From: Streptomyces kurssanovii
GTDB taxonomy: Bacteria; Actinomycetota; Actinomycetes; Streptomycetales; Streptomycetaceae
Direction: 5' to 3'
NCBI RefSeq assembly: GCF_014649695.1
Contig: NZ_BMTN01000014.1
Location: 1 to 64,000 of the forward strand
Length of the DNA stretch: 64,000 nucleotides
This document shows positions 36,302-44,399 of the stretch, piece after piece (the first letter of the stretch is position 1; each line of letters starts with the position of its first letter). The notes beneath the pieces were generated by a model. It made no database searches. It had not been told where the DNA came from and was given only the letters and a program-made list of their open reading frames with translations. The position numbers were made by a program, and so were the translations under genes.

Positions 36302-36811
36302 ATGAGCACCCCCCACGTCGTCGTGGTGATGGGCGTAGCAGGAACCGGCAAGACCACGATCGGCCCCCTGCTCGCCGCCGCCCTGGGCGTCCCGTACGCC
36401 GAAGGCGACGACTTCCATCCCCCGGCGAACATCGCCAAGATGACGGCCGGCGTCCCGCTGGACGACACGGACCGCCGCCCGTGGCTGGACGCCATCGGCG
36501 AGTGGGCCCACGGCAGGGCCGGGCTCGGCGGAGTGGTCTCCAGCTCCGCGCTCAAGCGTGAGTACCGCGACCGGCTGCGGGCGGCAGCGCCCGACGCCGT
36601 CTTCCTCCACCTCACCGGCAGCCGCGAGCTCATCGAGCAGCGGATGGCGGAGCGCAAGGGGCACTTCATGCCCACCGCGCTGCTCGACTCCCAGTTCGCG
36701 ACCCTCCAGCCGCTGGAGGAGGACGAAGCGGGCGTCGCCGTCGATGTGTCCGGCACCCCCGAAGAAATCACCGAACGGGCCGTCGCCGCGCTGCGCGGGC
36801 TCGAAGACTGA
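36302..36811 (+). CDS. gntK: Gluconokinase
   Basis: Phosphorylates D-gluconate to 6-phosphogluconate for the pentose-phosphate pathway. It is 169 residues, the usual size of P-loop gluconokinases. Walker A is GVAGTGKTTIG (residues 11-21), followed by YAEGDDFHPPANIAKM, DDTDRRPWLDAI, SSALKREYRDRLR and LTGSRELIEQRMAERKGHFM. It stands nine bases ahead of the permease gene gntP. Confidence 0.95.
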   Translation: MSTPHVVVVMGVAGTGKTTIGPLLAAALGVPYAEGDDFHPPANIAKMTAGVPLDDTDRRPWLDAIGEWAHGRAGLGGVVSSSALKREYRDRLRAAAPDAVFLHLTGSRELIEQRMAERKGHFMPTALLDSQFATLQPLEEDEAGVAVDVSGTPEEITERAVAALRGLED

Positions 36812-36820
36812 GGAATCACC

Positions 36821-38218
36821 GTGACCAGTCTCAGCGTCGAGATGCTGGCAGCGGACGCCGTCGAACCGATCACCTCGGCGGGCAACGCACAGCTGGGCAT
36901 CGCCGTCCTCGCGGGCATCGCTGTCATCGTTCTGCTCATCACCAAGTTCAAGCTGCACGCCTTCCTGGCGCTGACCATCGGGTCGCTCGCGCTCGGCGCG
37001 TTCGCCGGGGCACCGCTCGCCAAGACGATCACGTCGTTCACCGCCGGCCTGGGCTCGACCGTGGCGGGCGTCGGTGTGCTGATCGCCCTCGGCGCGATCC
37101 TCGGCAAGCTGCTCGCCGACTCCGGCGGCGCTGACCAGATCGTCGACACGATCCTCGCCAAGGCGAGCGGCCGGGCCATGCCGTGGGCGATGGTGCTGAT
37201 CGCCTCGATCATCGGACTTCCGCTGTTCTTCGAGGTCGGCATCGTCCTGCTGATCCCGGTCGTGCTCATGGTCGCCAAGCGCGGCAACTACTCGCTGATG
37301 CGCATCGGCATCCCGGCGCTCGCCGGTCTGTCCGTGATGCACGGCCTCATCCCGCCGCACCCCGGCCCGCTGGTCGCGATCGACGCCATCGGCGCCAACC
37401 TCGGCGTCACCCTGGCCCTCGGACTGGTCGTCGCGATACCGACCGTCATCATCGCCGGTCCGGTGTTCTCCAAGTACGCCGCGCGCTGGGTGGACATCCC
37501 CGCGCCGGAGAAGATGATCCCGCAGCGTGCCTCCGACGACCTGGAGAAGCGTCCGAGCTTCGGCGCCACCGTCGCCACGGTGCTGCTCCCCGTCGTTCTG
37601 ATGATGGCCAAGGCCCTCGTCGACATCGTGGTGGACAACCCGGAGAACGGCGTCCAGCGCATCACCGATGTCATCGGCTCGCCGCTGATCGCCCTGCTCG
37701 CCGCCGTGATCGTCGGTCTGTTCACGCTGGGACGGGCCGCCGGGTTCACCAAGGACCGCCTCTCCACGACCGTCGAGAAGTCGCTCGCCCCGATCGCCGG
37801 TGTGCTGCTCATCGTCGGCGCCGGCGGCGGCTTCAAGCAGACGCTGATCGACATCGGTGTCGGACAGATGATCCTCGAGTTCTCCGAGAACTGGGCCATC
37901 CCGACCCTGCTGCTCGCCTGGCTGATCGCCGTCGCCATCCGGCTCGCGACCGGCTCCGCGACCGTGGCCACGATCTCCGCTGCCGGCCTGGTGGCGCCTC
38001 TCGCGGCCGACATGTCGACGTCGCACGCGGCACTGCTCGTCCTCGCGATCGGCGCCGGCTCGCTGTTCTTCAGCCACGTCAACGACGCCGGGTTCTGGCT
38101 GGTGAAGGAGTACTTCGGCATGAGCGTCGGCCAGACGGTCAAGACCTGGTCGGTGATGGAGACGATCATCTCGGTCGTCGGCATCGTCTTCGTGCTGTTG
38201 TTGTCACTCGTCCTCTAG
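36821..38218 (+). CDS. gntP: GntP-family gluconate permease
   Basis: Inner-membrane gluconate:proton symporter, 465 residues with about twelve to fourteen helices. Family motifs include LGAILGKLLADSGGADQI, GLPLFFEVGIVLLIPV, HGLIPPHPGPLVAID and FFSHVNDAGFWLVKEYF. The GTG start lies nine bases after gntK, forming the uptake-kinase operon. Its 3' end overlaps the convergent cytochrome b gene by 15 bases, leaving no room for a conventional terminator. Confidence 0.94.
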   Translation: MTSLSVEMLAADAVEPITSAGNAQLGIAVLAGIAVIVLLITKFKLHAFLALTIGSLALGAFAGAPLAKTITSFTAGLGSTVAGVGVLIALGAILGKLLADSGGADQIVDTILAKASGRAMPWAMVLIASIIGLPLFFEVGIVLLIPVVLMVAKRGNYSLMRIGIPALAGLSVMHGLIPPHPGPLVAIDAIGANLGVTLALGLVVAIPTVIIAGPVFSKYAARWVDIPAPEKMIPQRASDDLEKRPSFGATVATVLLPVVLMMAKALVDIVVDNPENGVQRITDVIGSPLIALLAAVIVGLFTLGRAAGFTKDRLSTTVEKSLAPIAGVLLIVGAGGGFKQTLIDIGVGQMILEFSENWAIPTLLLAWLIAVAIRLATGSATVATISAAGLVAPLAADMSTSHAALLVLAIGAGSLFFSHVNDAGFWLVKEYFGMSVGQTVKTWSVMETIISVVGIVFVLLLSLVL

Positions 38219-38893
38219 CCACCTCGGGTGGTGGTCGCGGGCCCACTGGCGCTCGACCGACCCGGTACGTATGCCACGGCGTGCCTCCGGGTCGGCGAGC
38301 GCCATCGCGATGTGCCCGGCGACCGCGATGCCCACGGCGAGGGAGAGCCAGTCGTGCACGAACGTGGCGCTCGTACGCCACACCAGCGGCGCGAGGCCGG
38401 TGAACCACATCAGCAGCCCGGTGCCGAGCATGACCAGCACGGCTCCGGCCGTCCAGGCCGCGTAGATCTTCTGCCCGGCGTTGAACTTGCCCGCCGGGCG
38501 CGCCGACGGGCCGTGCTCGCGCCGGCGCACGGCACGCAGCCACGCCCTGTCGTACGGCGCGAAGCGGTTCAGCCGGCGCAGATCCGCGCGGAACGCGCGG
38601 GAGACCAGCGCCAGGACGAACGGCACGGGCAGCAGCAGCCCGGCCCACTGGTGGACCGTCACCACGAGGTACCGGCGGCCGACGAGTTCGGCCAACTGCG
38701 GCACGTAGAGCACGGCCGCGGTCACGATGCACAGGAGCATCAGCGCGGCGGTGGTGCGGTGCAGCAGGCGCTCTGCGCGGGTGAAGCGCCGTCTGCGTGC
38801 GGTGCGTTCCATCGGCTCGTCCGGTGCGGCGGGCTCAGACCGTGGGGGTGTCGGTGCGGCCGTTGGACCGCCCGACCCAGGCGTCGACGTCAT
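38204..38893 (-). CDS. Membrane cytochrome b partner of the molybdenum enzyme
   Basis: A 229-residue protein with four predicted membrane helices and histidines suited to haem b: ERLLHRTTAALML, VVTVHQWAGLLLPVP, SATFVHDWLSLAVGIAVAGH. This matches cytochrome b561-type partners that link periplasmic enzymes to the quinone pool. The ATG at 38893 has a strong GGAGGAG site and would overlap the upstream oxidoreductase gene by 59 bases; a second ATG at 38812 gives a shorter protein without the Pro-rich lead. Cotranscribed with the molybdopterin oxidoreductase. Confidence 0.82.
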   Translation of the reverse strand: MTSTPGSGGPTAAPTPPRSEPAAPDEPMERTARRRRFTRAERLLHRTTAALMLLCIVTAAVLYVPQLAELVGRRYLVVTVHQWAGLLLPVPFVLALVSRAFRADLRRLNRFAPYDRAWLRAVRRREHGPSARPAGKFNAGQKIYAAWTAGAVLVMLGTGLLMWFTGLAPLVWRTSATFVHDWLSLAVGIAVAGHIAMALADPEARRGIRTGSVERQWARDHHPRWLEDE

Positions 38894-39614
38894 AGCCCCG
38901 CTCCTCCCAGTAACCGGGCAGGACGGAGGACGTGACCGTGATCCCGGACAGCCACTTCGCCGACTTGTAGAAGTACATCGGCGCCACGTACAGCCGGACG
39001 GGGCCGCCGTGCGAGTGGCTGACCGGCTTGTCCTGCATCCGCAGCGCGACGAGGACGTCGTCCCGCCGGGCCTGGGTGAGCGTCAGGCTCTCGCTGTAGG
39101 TCCCGTCGAAGCAGGTGAACCGGATCGCCCGTGCCTCCGGCCGGACCCCGGCGGCGTCCAGCAACCGCGAGAGCTTCACGCCCTCGAAGGGCGTGTCCGG
39201 CACGCGCCACCCGGTGACGCACTGCACGTCGCGCACGATCCGCGTCTGCGGCATGGCCCGTAGGTCGGCCAGTGTGTACGTGGCCGGTTTCCGGACGAGA
39301 CCGTCGACGGTGAGGCGGTAGGTCTCCGCGGTCCTGCGGGGCACGGAGGAGGCGACCGAGTAGTAGCGGAATCCGCCGCCGTTCGGCAGCAACCCGGTGA
39401 GGCCCGTCGGGTCCTTGTCGGCCGCGGCGCCGAGGAAACTCTCCAGGCCACGCTGCAGATAGGGCGCGGCGGCGACACCCGCGGCGCCGAGACCGAGCAT
39501 GCCGAGAACGACACGGCGGCCGACGGGCGCGCCGGGGTCGCCCGGTTCGGGACCGCCCGGACCCGGGCCGCCCGGTTCGGCGGGGCCGGCTGCGTCGGAG
39601 TGTGGGGACGTCAC
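38835..39614 (-). CDS. Tat-exported molybdopterin oxidoreductase (MsrP/sulfite-oxidase fold)
   Basis: A 259-residue enzyme with a Tat-like signal (GRRVVLGMLGLGAAGVAAAP, residues about 32-51) and the sulfite-oxidase/MsrP fold. The molybdenum-ligand cysteine is in VRDVQCVTGWRVP; GVKLSRLLDAAGV, FDGTYSESLTL and PVRLYVAPMYFYKSAKWLSGI follow. Together with the downstream cytochrome b it forms a two-part system like MsrPQ, which uses quinol electrons to repair oxidised methionines outside the membrane, though the substrate here is not proven. A GTG start at 39614 is used; the signal region is long. Confidence 0.85.
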   Translation of the reverse strand: MTSPHSDAAGPAEPGGPGPGGPEPGDPGAPVGRRVVLGMLGLGAAGVAAAPYLQRGLESFLGAAADKDPTGLTGLLPNGGGFRYYSVASSVPRRTAETYRLTVDGLVRKPATYTLADLRAMPQTRIVRDVQCVTGWRVPDTPFEGVKLSRLLDAAGVRPEARAIRFTCFDGTYSESLTLTQARRDDVLVALRMQDKPVSHSHGGPVRLYVAPMYFYKSAKWLSGITVTSSVLPGYWEERGYDVDAWVGRSNGRTDTPTV

Positions 39615-39712
39615 CCTTCGATTCGAGCACTTGGGCGGGCCGGACGCCAGGGGTGACGGGGGGCCGTCAGACTTCCGTCACACATGGGGGTGGGGCGCGG
39701 GGGCACTCCGTC

Positions 39713-41368
39713 CTACGACACCGCTCCCGCCGCCGCACGGCCCGCCGCGCGGCCCGAGAAGAGGCAGCCGCCGAGGAACGTGCCCTCCAGGGAGCGGTAG
39801 CCGTGGACACCGCCGCCGCCGAAGCCCGCCGCCTCGCCCGCGGCGTACAGGCCCGGCAGCGGGGCGCCGGACCCGTCCAGGACCCGCGAGGACAGGTCCG
39901 TCTCCAGGCCGCCGAGCGACTTGCGGGTCAGGATGTTGAGCCGCACGGCGATCAGCGGACCTGCCTTGGGATCCAGCAGCCGGTGCGGCGCGGCGGTGCG
40001 GATCAGCTTGTCGCCGAGGTACTTGCGGGCGCCGCGGATCGCCGTGACCTGGAGGTCCTTGGTGAACGGGTTGGCGACCTCCCGGTCCCGCGCCGTGATC
40101 TCGCGCCGCAGTTCCGCCTCGTCGATCAGTCCGGCACCGGTGAGCTCGTTCATGCCGCGCACCAGCGCGCCCAGGTCCTTCTCCACGACGAAGTCGACGC
40201 CCTTGTCCATGAACGCCTTCACCGGCGCGGGCACGTCGGCCCTGGCGCGTACGAGGACGTCGCGGACGGACTTGCCCGTGAGGTCCGGGTTCTGCTCGGA
40301 GCCGGACAGGGCGAACTCCTTGCCGATGATCTTCTGGTCGAGCACGAACCAGGTGTGGTCGTGGCCGGTCCGCATGATGTGCTCGAGCGTGCCGAGGGTG
40401 TCGAAGCCGGGGAACAGCGGCACCGGCAGCCGTCTGCCGCGCGCGTCCAGCCAGAGGGAGGACGGGCCCGGCAGGATGCGTATGCCGTGCTTGGCCCAGA
40501 TCGGGTTCCAGTTCTCGATGCCCTCGGTGTAGTGCCACATCCGGTCGCGGTTGATGTGGCTCGCGCCGGCGCGCTCGGCGATGCCGAGCATCAGCCCGTC
40601 GACGTGCGCCGGGACGCCGGAGAGCATCTTCTTCGGCGGGGTGCCGAGCCGCTCCGGCCACTGCGCGCGTACGAGGTCGTGGTTGCCGCCGATGCCGCCC
40701 GAAGTGACGATCACCGCCTGGGCCTTGAGCTCGAAGGCTCCGGCGACCTCGCGGCTGCTCGCCGCGCCGCGCTCCGCGTCGGACGGCTCGAGGATCTCGC
40801 CGGTGACGGTGTCCAGGCTGCCCGCGCTGCTGCCGAGACCCGTGACCCGGTGCCGGAACCTCAGCTGCACCAGTCCTCTGGCGACCCCTTCACGGACCCG
40901 CCGCTCGAAGGGGGCCACCAGGCCGGGGCCGGTGCCCCAGGTGATGTGGAAGCGGGGTACGGAATTGCCGTGGCCGGTGGCGTCGTAGCCGCCCCGCTCC
41001 GCCCAGCCGACGACGGGGAAGAACCGCACGCCCTGCCGGTGCAGCCAGGCCCGCTTCTCCCCTGCCGCGAAGTCGACGTACGCCTCCGCCCACTTGCGCG
41101 GCCAGCGGTCCTCCTCGCGGTCGAAGCCCGCTGTGCCCAGCCAGTCCTGCATGGCGAGGGCGTGGCTGTCCTTGATGCGCATACGGCGCTGCTCGGGCGA
41201 GTCGACGAAGAAGAGGCCGCCGAAGGACCAGTGCGCCTGCCCCCCGATGGACCGCTCGGGCTCCTGGTCGAGGAGGATGACCTTCCGTCCGGCGTCGACG
41301 AGTTCGGCCGTGGCCACGAGGCCCGCGAGTCCTGCCCCGATCACGATCACATCAGCGTCGTACGCCAT
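39713..41368 (-). CDS. FAD-binding dehydrogenase (fumarate-reductase/KstD-like)
   Basis: A 551-residue flavoprotein. The N-terminal FAD site reads DVIVIGAGLAGLVATAELVDAG (residues about 7-28), with GGQAHWSFGG next and a C-terminal closing FAD segment, PGLYAAGEAAGFGGGGVHGY, SLEGTFLGGCLFSG. It resembles fumarate-reductase-type flavoproteins and 3-ketosteroid dehydrogenases, but no steroid genes are near, so the substrate is unknown. I chose the ATG at 41368 after GGAG; an upstream start is not supported. Monocistronic. Confidence 0.85.
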   Translation of the reverse strand: MAYDADVIVIGAGLAGLVATAELVDAGRKVILLDQEPERSIGGQAHWSFGGLFFVDSPEQRRMRIKDSHALAMQDWLGTAGFDREEDRWPRKWAEAYVDFAAGEKRAWLHRQGVRFFPVVGWAERGGYDATGHGNSVPRFHITWGTGPGLVAPFERRVREGVARGLVQLRFRHRVTGLGSSAGSLDTVTGEILEPSDAERGAASSREVAGAFELKAQAVIVTSGGIGGNHDLVRAQWPERLGTPPKKMLSGVPAHVDGLMLGIAERAGASHINRDRMWHYTEGIENWNPIWAKHGIRILPGPSSLWLDARGRRLPVPLFPGFDTLGTLEHIMRTGHDHTWFVLDQKIIGKEFALSGSEQNPDLTGKSVRDVLVRARADVPAPVKAFMDKGVDFVVEKDLGALVRGMNELTGAGLIDEAELRREITARDREVANPFTKDLQVTAIRGARKYLGDKLIRTAAPHRLLDPKAGPLIAVRLNILTRKSLGGLETDLSSRVLDGSGAPLPGLYAAGEAAGFGGGGVHGYRSLEGTFLGGCLFSGRAAGRAAAGAVS

Positions 41369-41469
41369 GGTTTTCCATTCTCCGTCGGGCCGGTGGCACC
41401 CGATCTTCCTTACGGGTGGGTAACTCGTCAATGGCGGACCGGTGAGCGGCGGCGTGCGGCGGTGATTTC

Positions 41470-42006
41470 ATGGGTGTCATGACGTCCGTGCAGCCCGCAG
41501 AAGAGATCCTCGACATCGTCGACGAGCACGACCGCGTGGTCGGGCAGGCCCCGCGCGGCGAGGCGTACGCGCGCGGACTGCGCCACCGGTGCGCGTTCAT
41601 CCTCGTCAGGGATGCCGCCGGACGCGTCTTCGTGCACCGGCGCACGGCCACGAAGCTGGTCTTCCCCTCGATGTACGACATGTTCGTCGGCGGTGTCGTG
41701 GGCGCCGGGGAGAGCTACGACGACGCGGCGCTGCGCGAGTCGGAGGAGGAGCTCGGCGTGCGCGGACTCCCCCGCCCCGTACCGCTGTTCAAGTTCCTCT
41801 ACGAGGGGGACGGCGGCCCCGGCCCCACATGGTGGTCGTACGTCTACGAGGTCCGCTGCGAGCTGCCGGTGGAGCCTCAGCCGGAGGAGATCGACTGGTA
41901 CGGCTTCCTGACGGACGCCGAGCTGGAGGCGGGGCTCGGGGCGTGGGAGTGGGTGCCCGACGGGCTGGCCGCGTACGAGCGGCTCAAGGCGTACCACCGG
42001 GGCTGA
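41470..42006 (+). CDS. Nudix hydrolase
   Basis: A 178-residue Nudix protein. The box GX5EX7REUXEEXGU is met by GGVVGAGESYDDAALRESEE followed by ELGV (about residues 75-98). The surrounding sequence (EEILDIVDEHDRVVGQAPRGEAYARG, VHRRTATKLVFPSMYD) resembles the subgroup related to isopentenyl-diphosphate isomerases and YfcD. Likely to hydrolyse a nucleotide or other diphosphate. ATG at 41470 or 41479. Not clearly in an operon with the DUF202 genes 104 bases downstream. Confidence 0.88.
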   Translation: MGVMTSVQPAEEILDIVDEHDRVVGQAPRGEAYARGLRHRCAFILVRDAAGRVFVHRRTATKLVFPSMYDMFVGGVVGAGESYDDAALRESEEELGVRGLPRPVPLFKFLYEGDGGPGPTWWSYVYEVRCELPVEPQPEEIDWYGFLTDAELEAGLGAWEWVPDGLAAYERLKAYHRG

Positions 42007-42110
42007 GCGTCCCGGGCGCGGGGACCGGCGCGTGGCACGGGCCTGACGGTGCCGCGGTGTGCCGGGAGCTGGGCCGGAGCCGCCGAAGGGGCGCCGGTAG
42101 GGTGCGCTGC

Positions 42111-42500
42111 GTGAGCGATTTCCTGCAGAGCCTGCGGCTGTGGTTCGCCCCGGCGCGGATCCGGGAAGAGGGCGACACGCCCGACTACCGGTTCTCGCTC
42201 GCCAACGAGCGGACGTTCCTTGCCTGGATCCGTACGGCGCTCGCGCTCATCGGCGGCGGCTTCGCCGTCGACCAGTTCCTGCCGGACCTGCGCTGGGGGG
42301 TACGGGCGGGGCTGGCGCTCGCGCTCATCGGCGTCGGAGCGGTGTGCGCGGTACGCGCGGTGAACCACTGGGTCCGGTGCGAGCGCGCGATGCGCCGGGG
42401 CGACGATCTGCCGGTGTCCCGGTTCCCGGCGCTGCTGGCCGTCGTCGTCGCGGTCGTCTCCCTCGCCATGGTGGCGGTGGTGGCCTGGGGCGACCTGTGA
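42111..42500 (+). CDS. DUF202 membrane protein (YidH-like)
   Basis: A 129-residue protein with three membrane helices. The family signature near the N-terminus is SLANERTFLAWIRTALALIGGGFAVDQF. Function of YidH/DUF202 proteins is unknown. The GTG at 42111 starts MSDFLQSLRLWF. It overlaps the next gene by GTGA, giving a coupled DUF202 pair as is common for this family. Confidence 0.85.
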   Translation: MSDFLQSLRLWFAPARIREEGDTPDYRFSLANERTFLAWIRTALALIGGGFAVDQFLPDLRWGVRAGLALALIGVGAVCAVRAVNHWVRCERAMRRGDDLPVSRFPALLAVVVAVVSLAMVAVVAWGDL

Positions 42501-42796
42501 CGGCGTCCTCCGCGCGCGATCCCGGGCTGCAGCCTGAGCGCACCCGGCTGGCCTGGCGCCGGACGACGCTGACCTGCACGGTGGTGGCGGTCCTCGCCGC
42601 CAAGCAGGCGGCGCAGGACGTGGCGCTCGCGGCGGGGCTGAGCGTGGTCGCCTGGCTGGGATTCCTGTGGGTGGCGCACCGGCGCGTCCGCGCGATGGAC
42701 GCGGCCAGGCCGGCTGCGATGCCGGTGCGTGGGGCGATCGCGGCGGTCGGATGCGTGCTGGCGCTGGCCGCGTTCGCCGTGGCGATCGTGGTGTGA
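42497..42796 (+). CDS. DUF202 membrane protein, second copy
   Basis: A 99-residue protein with three predicted helices. The N-terminal signature LQPERTRLAWRRTTLT is the short form of the DUF202 motif. It starts in a GTG that overlaps the stop of the first DUF202 gene. The two proteins probably form a heteromeric membrane unit; the role is unknown. Confidence 0.85.
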   Translation: MTASSARDPGLQPERTRLAWRRTTLTCTVVAVLAAKQAAQDVALAAGLSVVAWLGFLWVAHRRVRAMDAARPAAMPVRGAIAAVGCVLALAAFAVAIVV

Positions 42797-42927
42797 CAGC
42801 GGGTGACGCACGGTGTCGGACATCTGTTCCCTCGTGGCGTGACGGGCGGCGGCGGGGCCGGGCCCGGCGCTGCCGACTAGCCTGGAACACGGACAGAACG
42901 GCACGAAAGCACCCAGAGGTGAGCGCC

Positions 42928-43224
42928 ATGACCGTTGCACACCAGGAGCACACCGCACACGAGCACACGCACGGCCCGTCCTGCGGCCACGCCGAGATCC
43001 CCCACGGCGACCATGTGGACTACTCGCACGACGGGCATCTCCACCGGCAGCATTCGGGGCACTGGGACGAGTGCGAGCCGGGAGAGCACGTGTCGCACAG
43101 CGGGCACGCGCACGAGCACGCCGACGGGTGCGGCCACCCCGCCGTGGTCCACGGTGACCATGTCGACTACCTCCACGACGGGCACCGGCACGCGGAGCAC
43201 GACGGGCACTGGGACGACCACTGA
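42928..43224 (+). CDS. Histidine-rich small protein, probable metal binder
   Basis: A 98-residue protein of which 27 residues are histidine, with three cysteines and many acidic residues; no signal peptide or membrane helix. It carries two near-repeats built on HGDHVDYxHDGHxHxxHxGHWD (residues about 26-48 and 74-97). This composition suggests storage or delivery of zinc, nickel, copper or cobalt in the cytoplasm. The ATG at 42928 follows AGAGGTGAGCGCC. Not in an obvious metal operon; it lies between DUF202 genes and a metallo-hydrolase. Confidence 0.82.
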   Translation: MTVAHQEHTAHEHTHGPSCGHAEIPHGDHVDYSHDGHLHRQHSGHWDECEPGEHVSHSGHAHEHADGCGHPAVVHGDHVDYLHDGHRHAEHDGHWDDH

Positions 43225-43312
43225 CCCACCCGTGCCGTGGTGACGCACACGCGGGTCGACTGGCAGGCTCTGAGGGCCGATTCACCGTCGACCCGTCCCA
43301 AGGGGAGCCATC

Positions 43313-44227
43313 GTGCCTGCCGCAGATCCCTACACCGTCCGGCTCGCATCGGACGTACACGCCTACGTCCAGCCCGACGGCGGCTGGTGCCTCAACAACG
43401 CGGGCTTCGTCAGTGACGGGGAATCGACACTCCTCGTCGACACCACGGCCACCGAGCGGCGAGCCCGGGCGCTGCGTGAGGCGCTGCTGGCGACCGGCGC
43501 ACCTCTCCCCCGCACCGTCGTCAACACCCACCACCACGGCGACCACACCTACGGCAACGGGGTCTTCCTGCCGGAGGCCGTGGTCGTCGGACACGAATCG
43601 TGCCGGAGCGAGGTACTCGCGGCTGGCCGCCAACTCCACCTGATCTGGCCGCAGACCGACTTCGGGGACATTCGGATCACCGCGCCGACCGTCACGTACA
43701 GCGACCGGCTGACGATCCATGTGGGGGACGTCGAGGTGCGGCTCGTCCATCCCGGCGGAGTCGCCCACACCACGGGGGACACGATCGTGCACCTGCCGCG
43801 GCAGGGAATCGTCTTCACCGGCGACCTGATCTTCCAGGGCGGTACGCCGTTCGTGCCGATGGGCTCGCTGAGCGGCTCGCTGCGGGCGCTCGGGGTGCTG
43901 CGCTCCCTCGGCGCGGAGACCGTGGTGCCCGGACACGGGCCGATCACCGACCCGTCGGCGTACGACGCGACGGAGCGTTACCTGCGCTTCGTCGCCGGCC
44001 TGGCACAGGAGGGCCGCGCCAAGGGGCTGAGCCCGCTGGAGACGGCGCGCGGGGCGGACCTCGGGGAGTTCGCCGAACTCAGGGAGGGCGAACGACTGGT
44101 GGCCAACCTGCACCGGGCGTACGCGGAGCTGGACGGACTCCCCGAGGGCTCCCCGCTCGACCCAGCCGTGGTCTTCGCGGACATGGCCGCGATGAACGGC
44201 GGGGTACCGGTGGCCTGCCACGCCTGA
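43313..44227 (+). CDS. MBL-fold metallohydrolase
   Basis: A 304-residue metallo-beta-lactamase-fold enzyme. Zinc ligands are in NTHHHGDHTYGN, HPGGVAHTTGDTIV, FTGDLIFQGG and VPGHGPITDPSAY. The long C-terminal helical part (YLRFVAGLAQEGRAKGLSPLETA) resembles members related to polyketide cyclases and quinoprotein relay hydrolases; the substrate is unknown. The GTG at 43313 follows AAGGGGAG. It is followed by a hairpin. Confidence 0.85.
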   Translation: MPAADPYTVRLASDVHAYVQPDGGWCLNNAGFVSDGESTLLVDTTATERRARALREALLATGAPLPRTVVNTHHHGDHTYGNGVFLPEAVVVGHESCRSEVLAAGRQLHLIWPQTDFGDIRITAPTVTYSDRLTIHVGDVEVRLVHPGGVAHTTGDTIVHLPRQGIVFTGDLIFQGGTPFVPMGSLSGSLRALGVLRSLGAETVVPGHGPITDPSAYDATERYLRFVAGLAQEGRAKGLSPLETARGADLGEFAELREGERLVANLHRAYAELDGLPEGSPLDPAVVFADMAAMNGGVPVACHA

Positions 44228-44253
44228 CCCTTTGACCCCTTGGCGCGTTTCGT

Positions 44254-44280
44254 CCCCTCGGGCGGTACCGCCCCGAGGGG
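44254..44280 (+). terminator. Hairpin after the metallohydrolase gene
   Basis: Near-palindrome CCCCTCGGGCGGT / ACCGCCCCGAGGGG with one bulged C, 26 bases after the stop. Confidence 0.65.
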
Positions 44281-44336
44281 CCGTCGCCTGCCGTGCGAGT
44301 GTGATCCTGGCATCGCTTTCCACCGGGCCACTGGAC

Positions 44337-44355
44337 GACATACCGACTGGTCGGT
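44337..44355. promoter_or_regulatory. TetR operator at the kinase-like/acyl-CoA dehydrogenase operon
   Basis: GACATACCGACTGGT (44337-44351) recurs exactly, inverted, at 50194-50208 before the SDR operon. Here it is part of the perfect dyad ACCGAC-TG-GTCGGT (44342-44355), about 45 bases upstream of the first start codon. Confidence 0.7.
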
Positions 44356-44399
44356 CATCATGAACGCGTTCCCAGGACCGCCCCCCGGAGGTGCGCACC

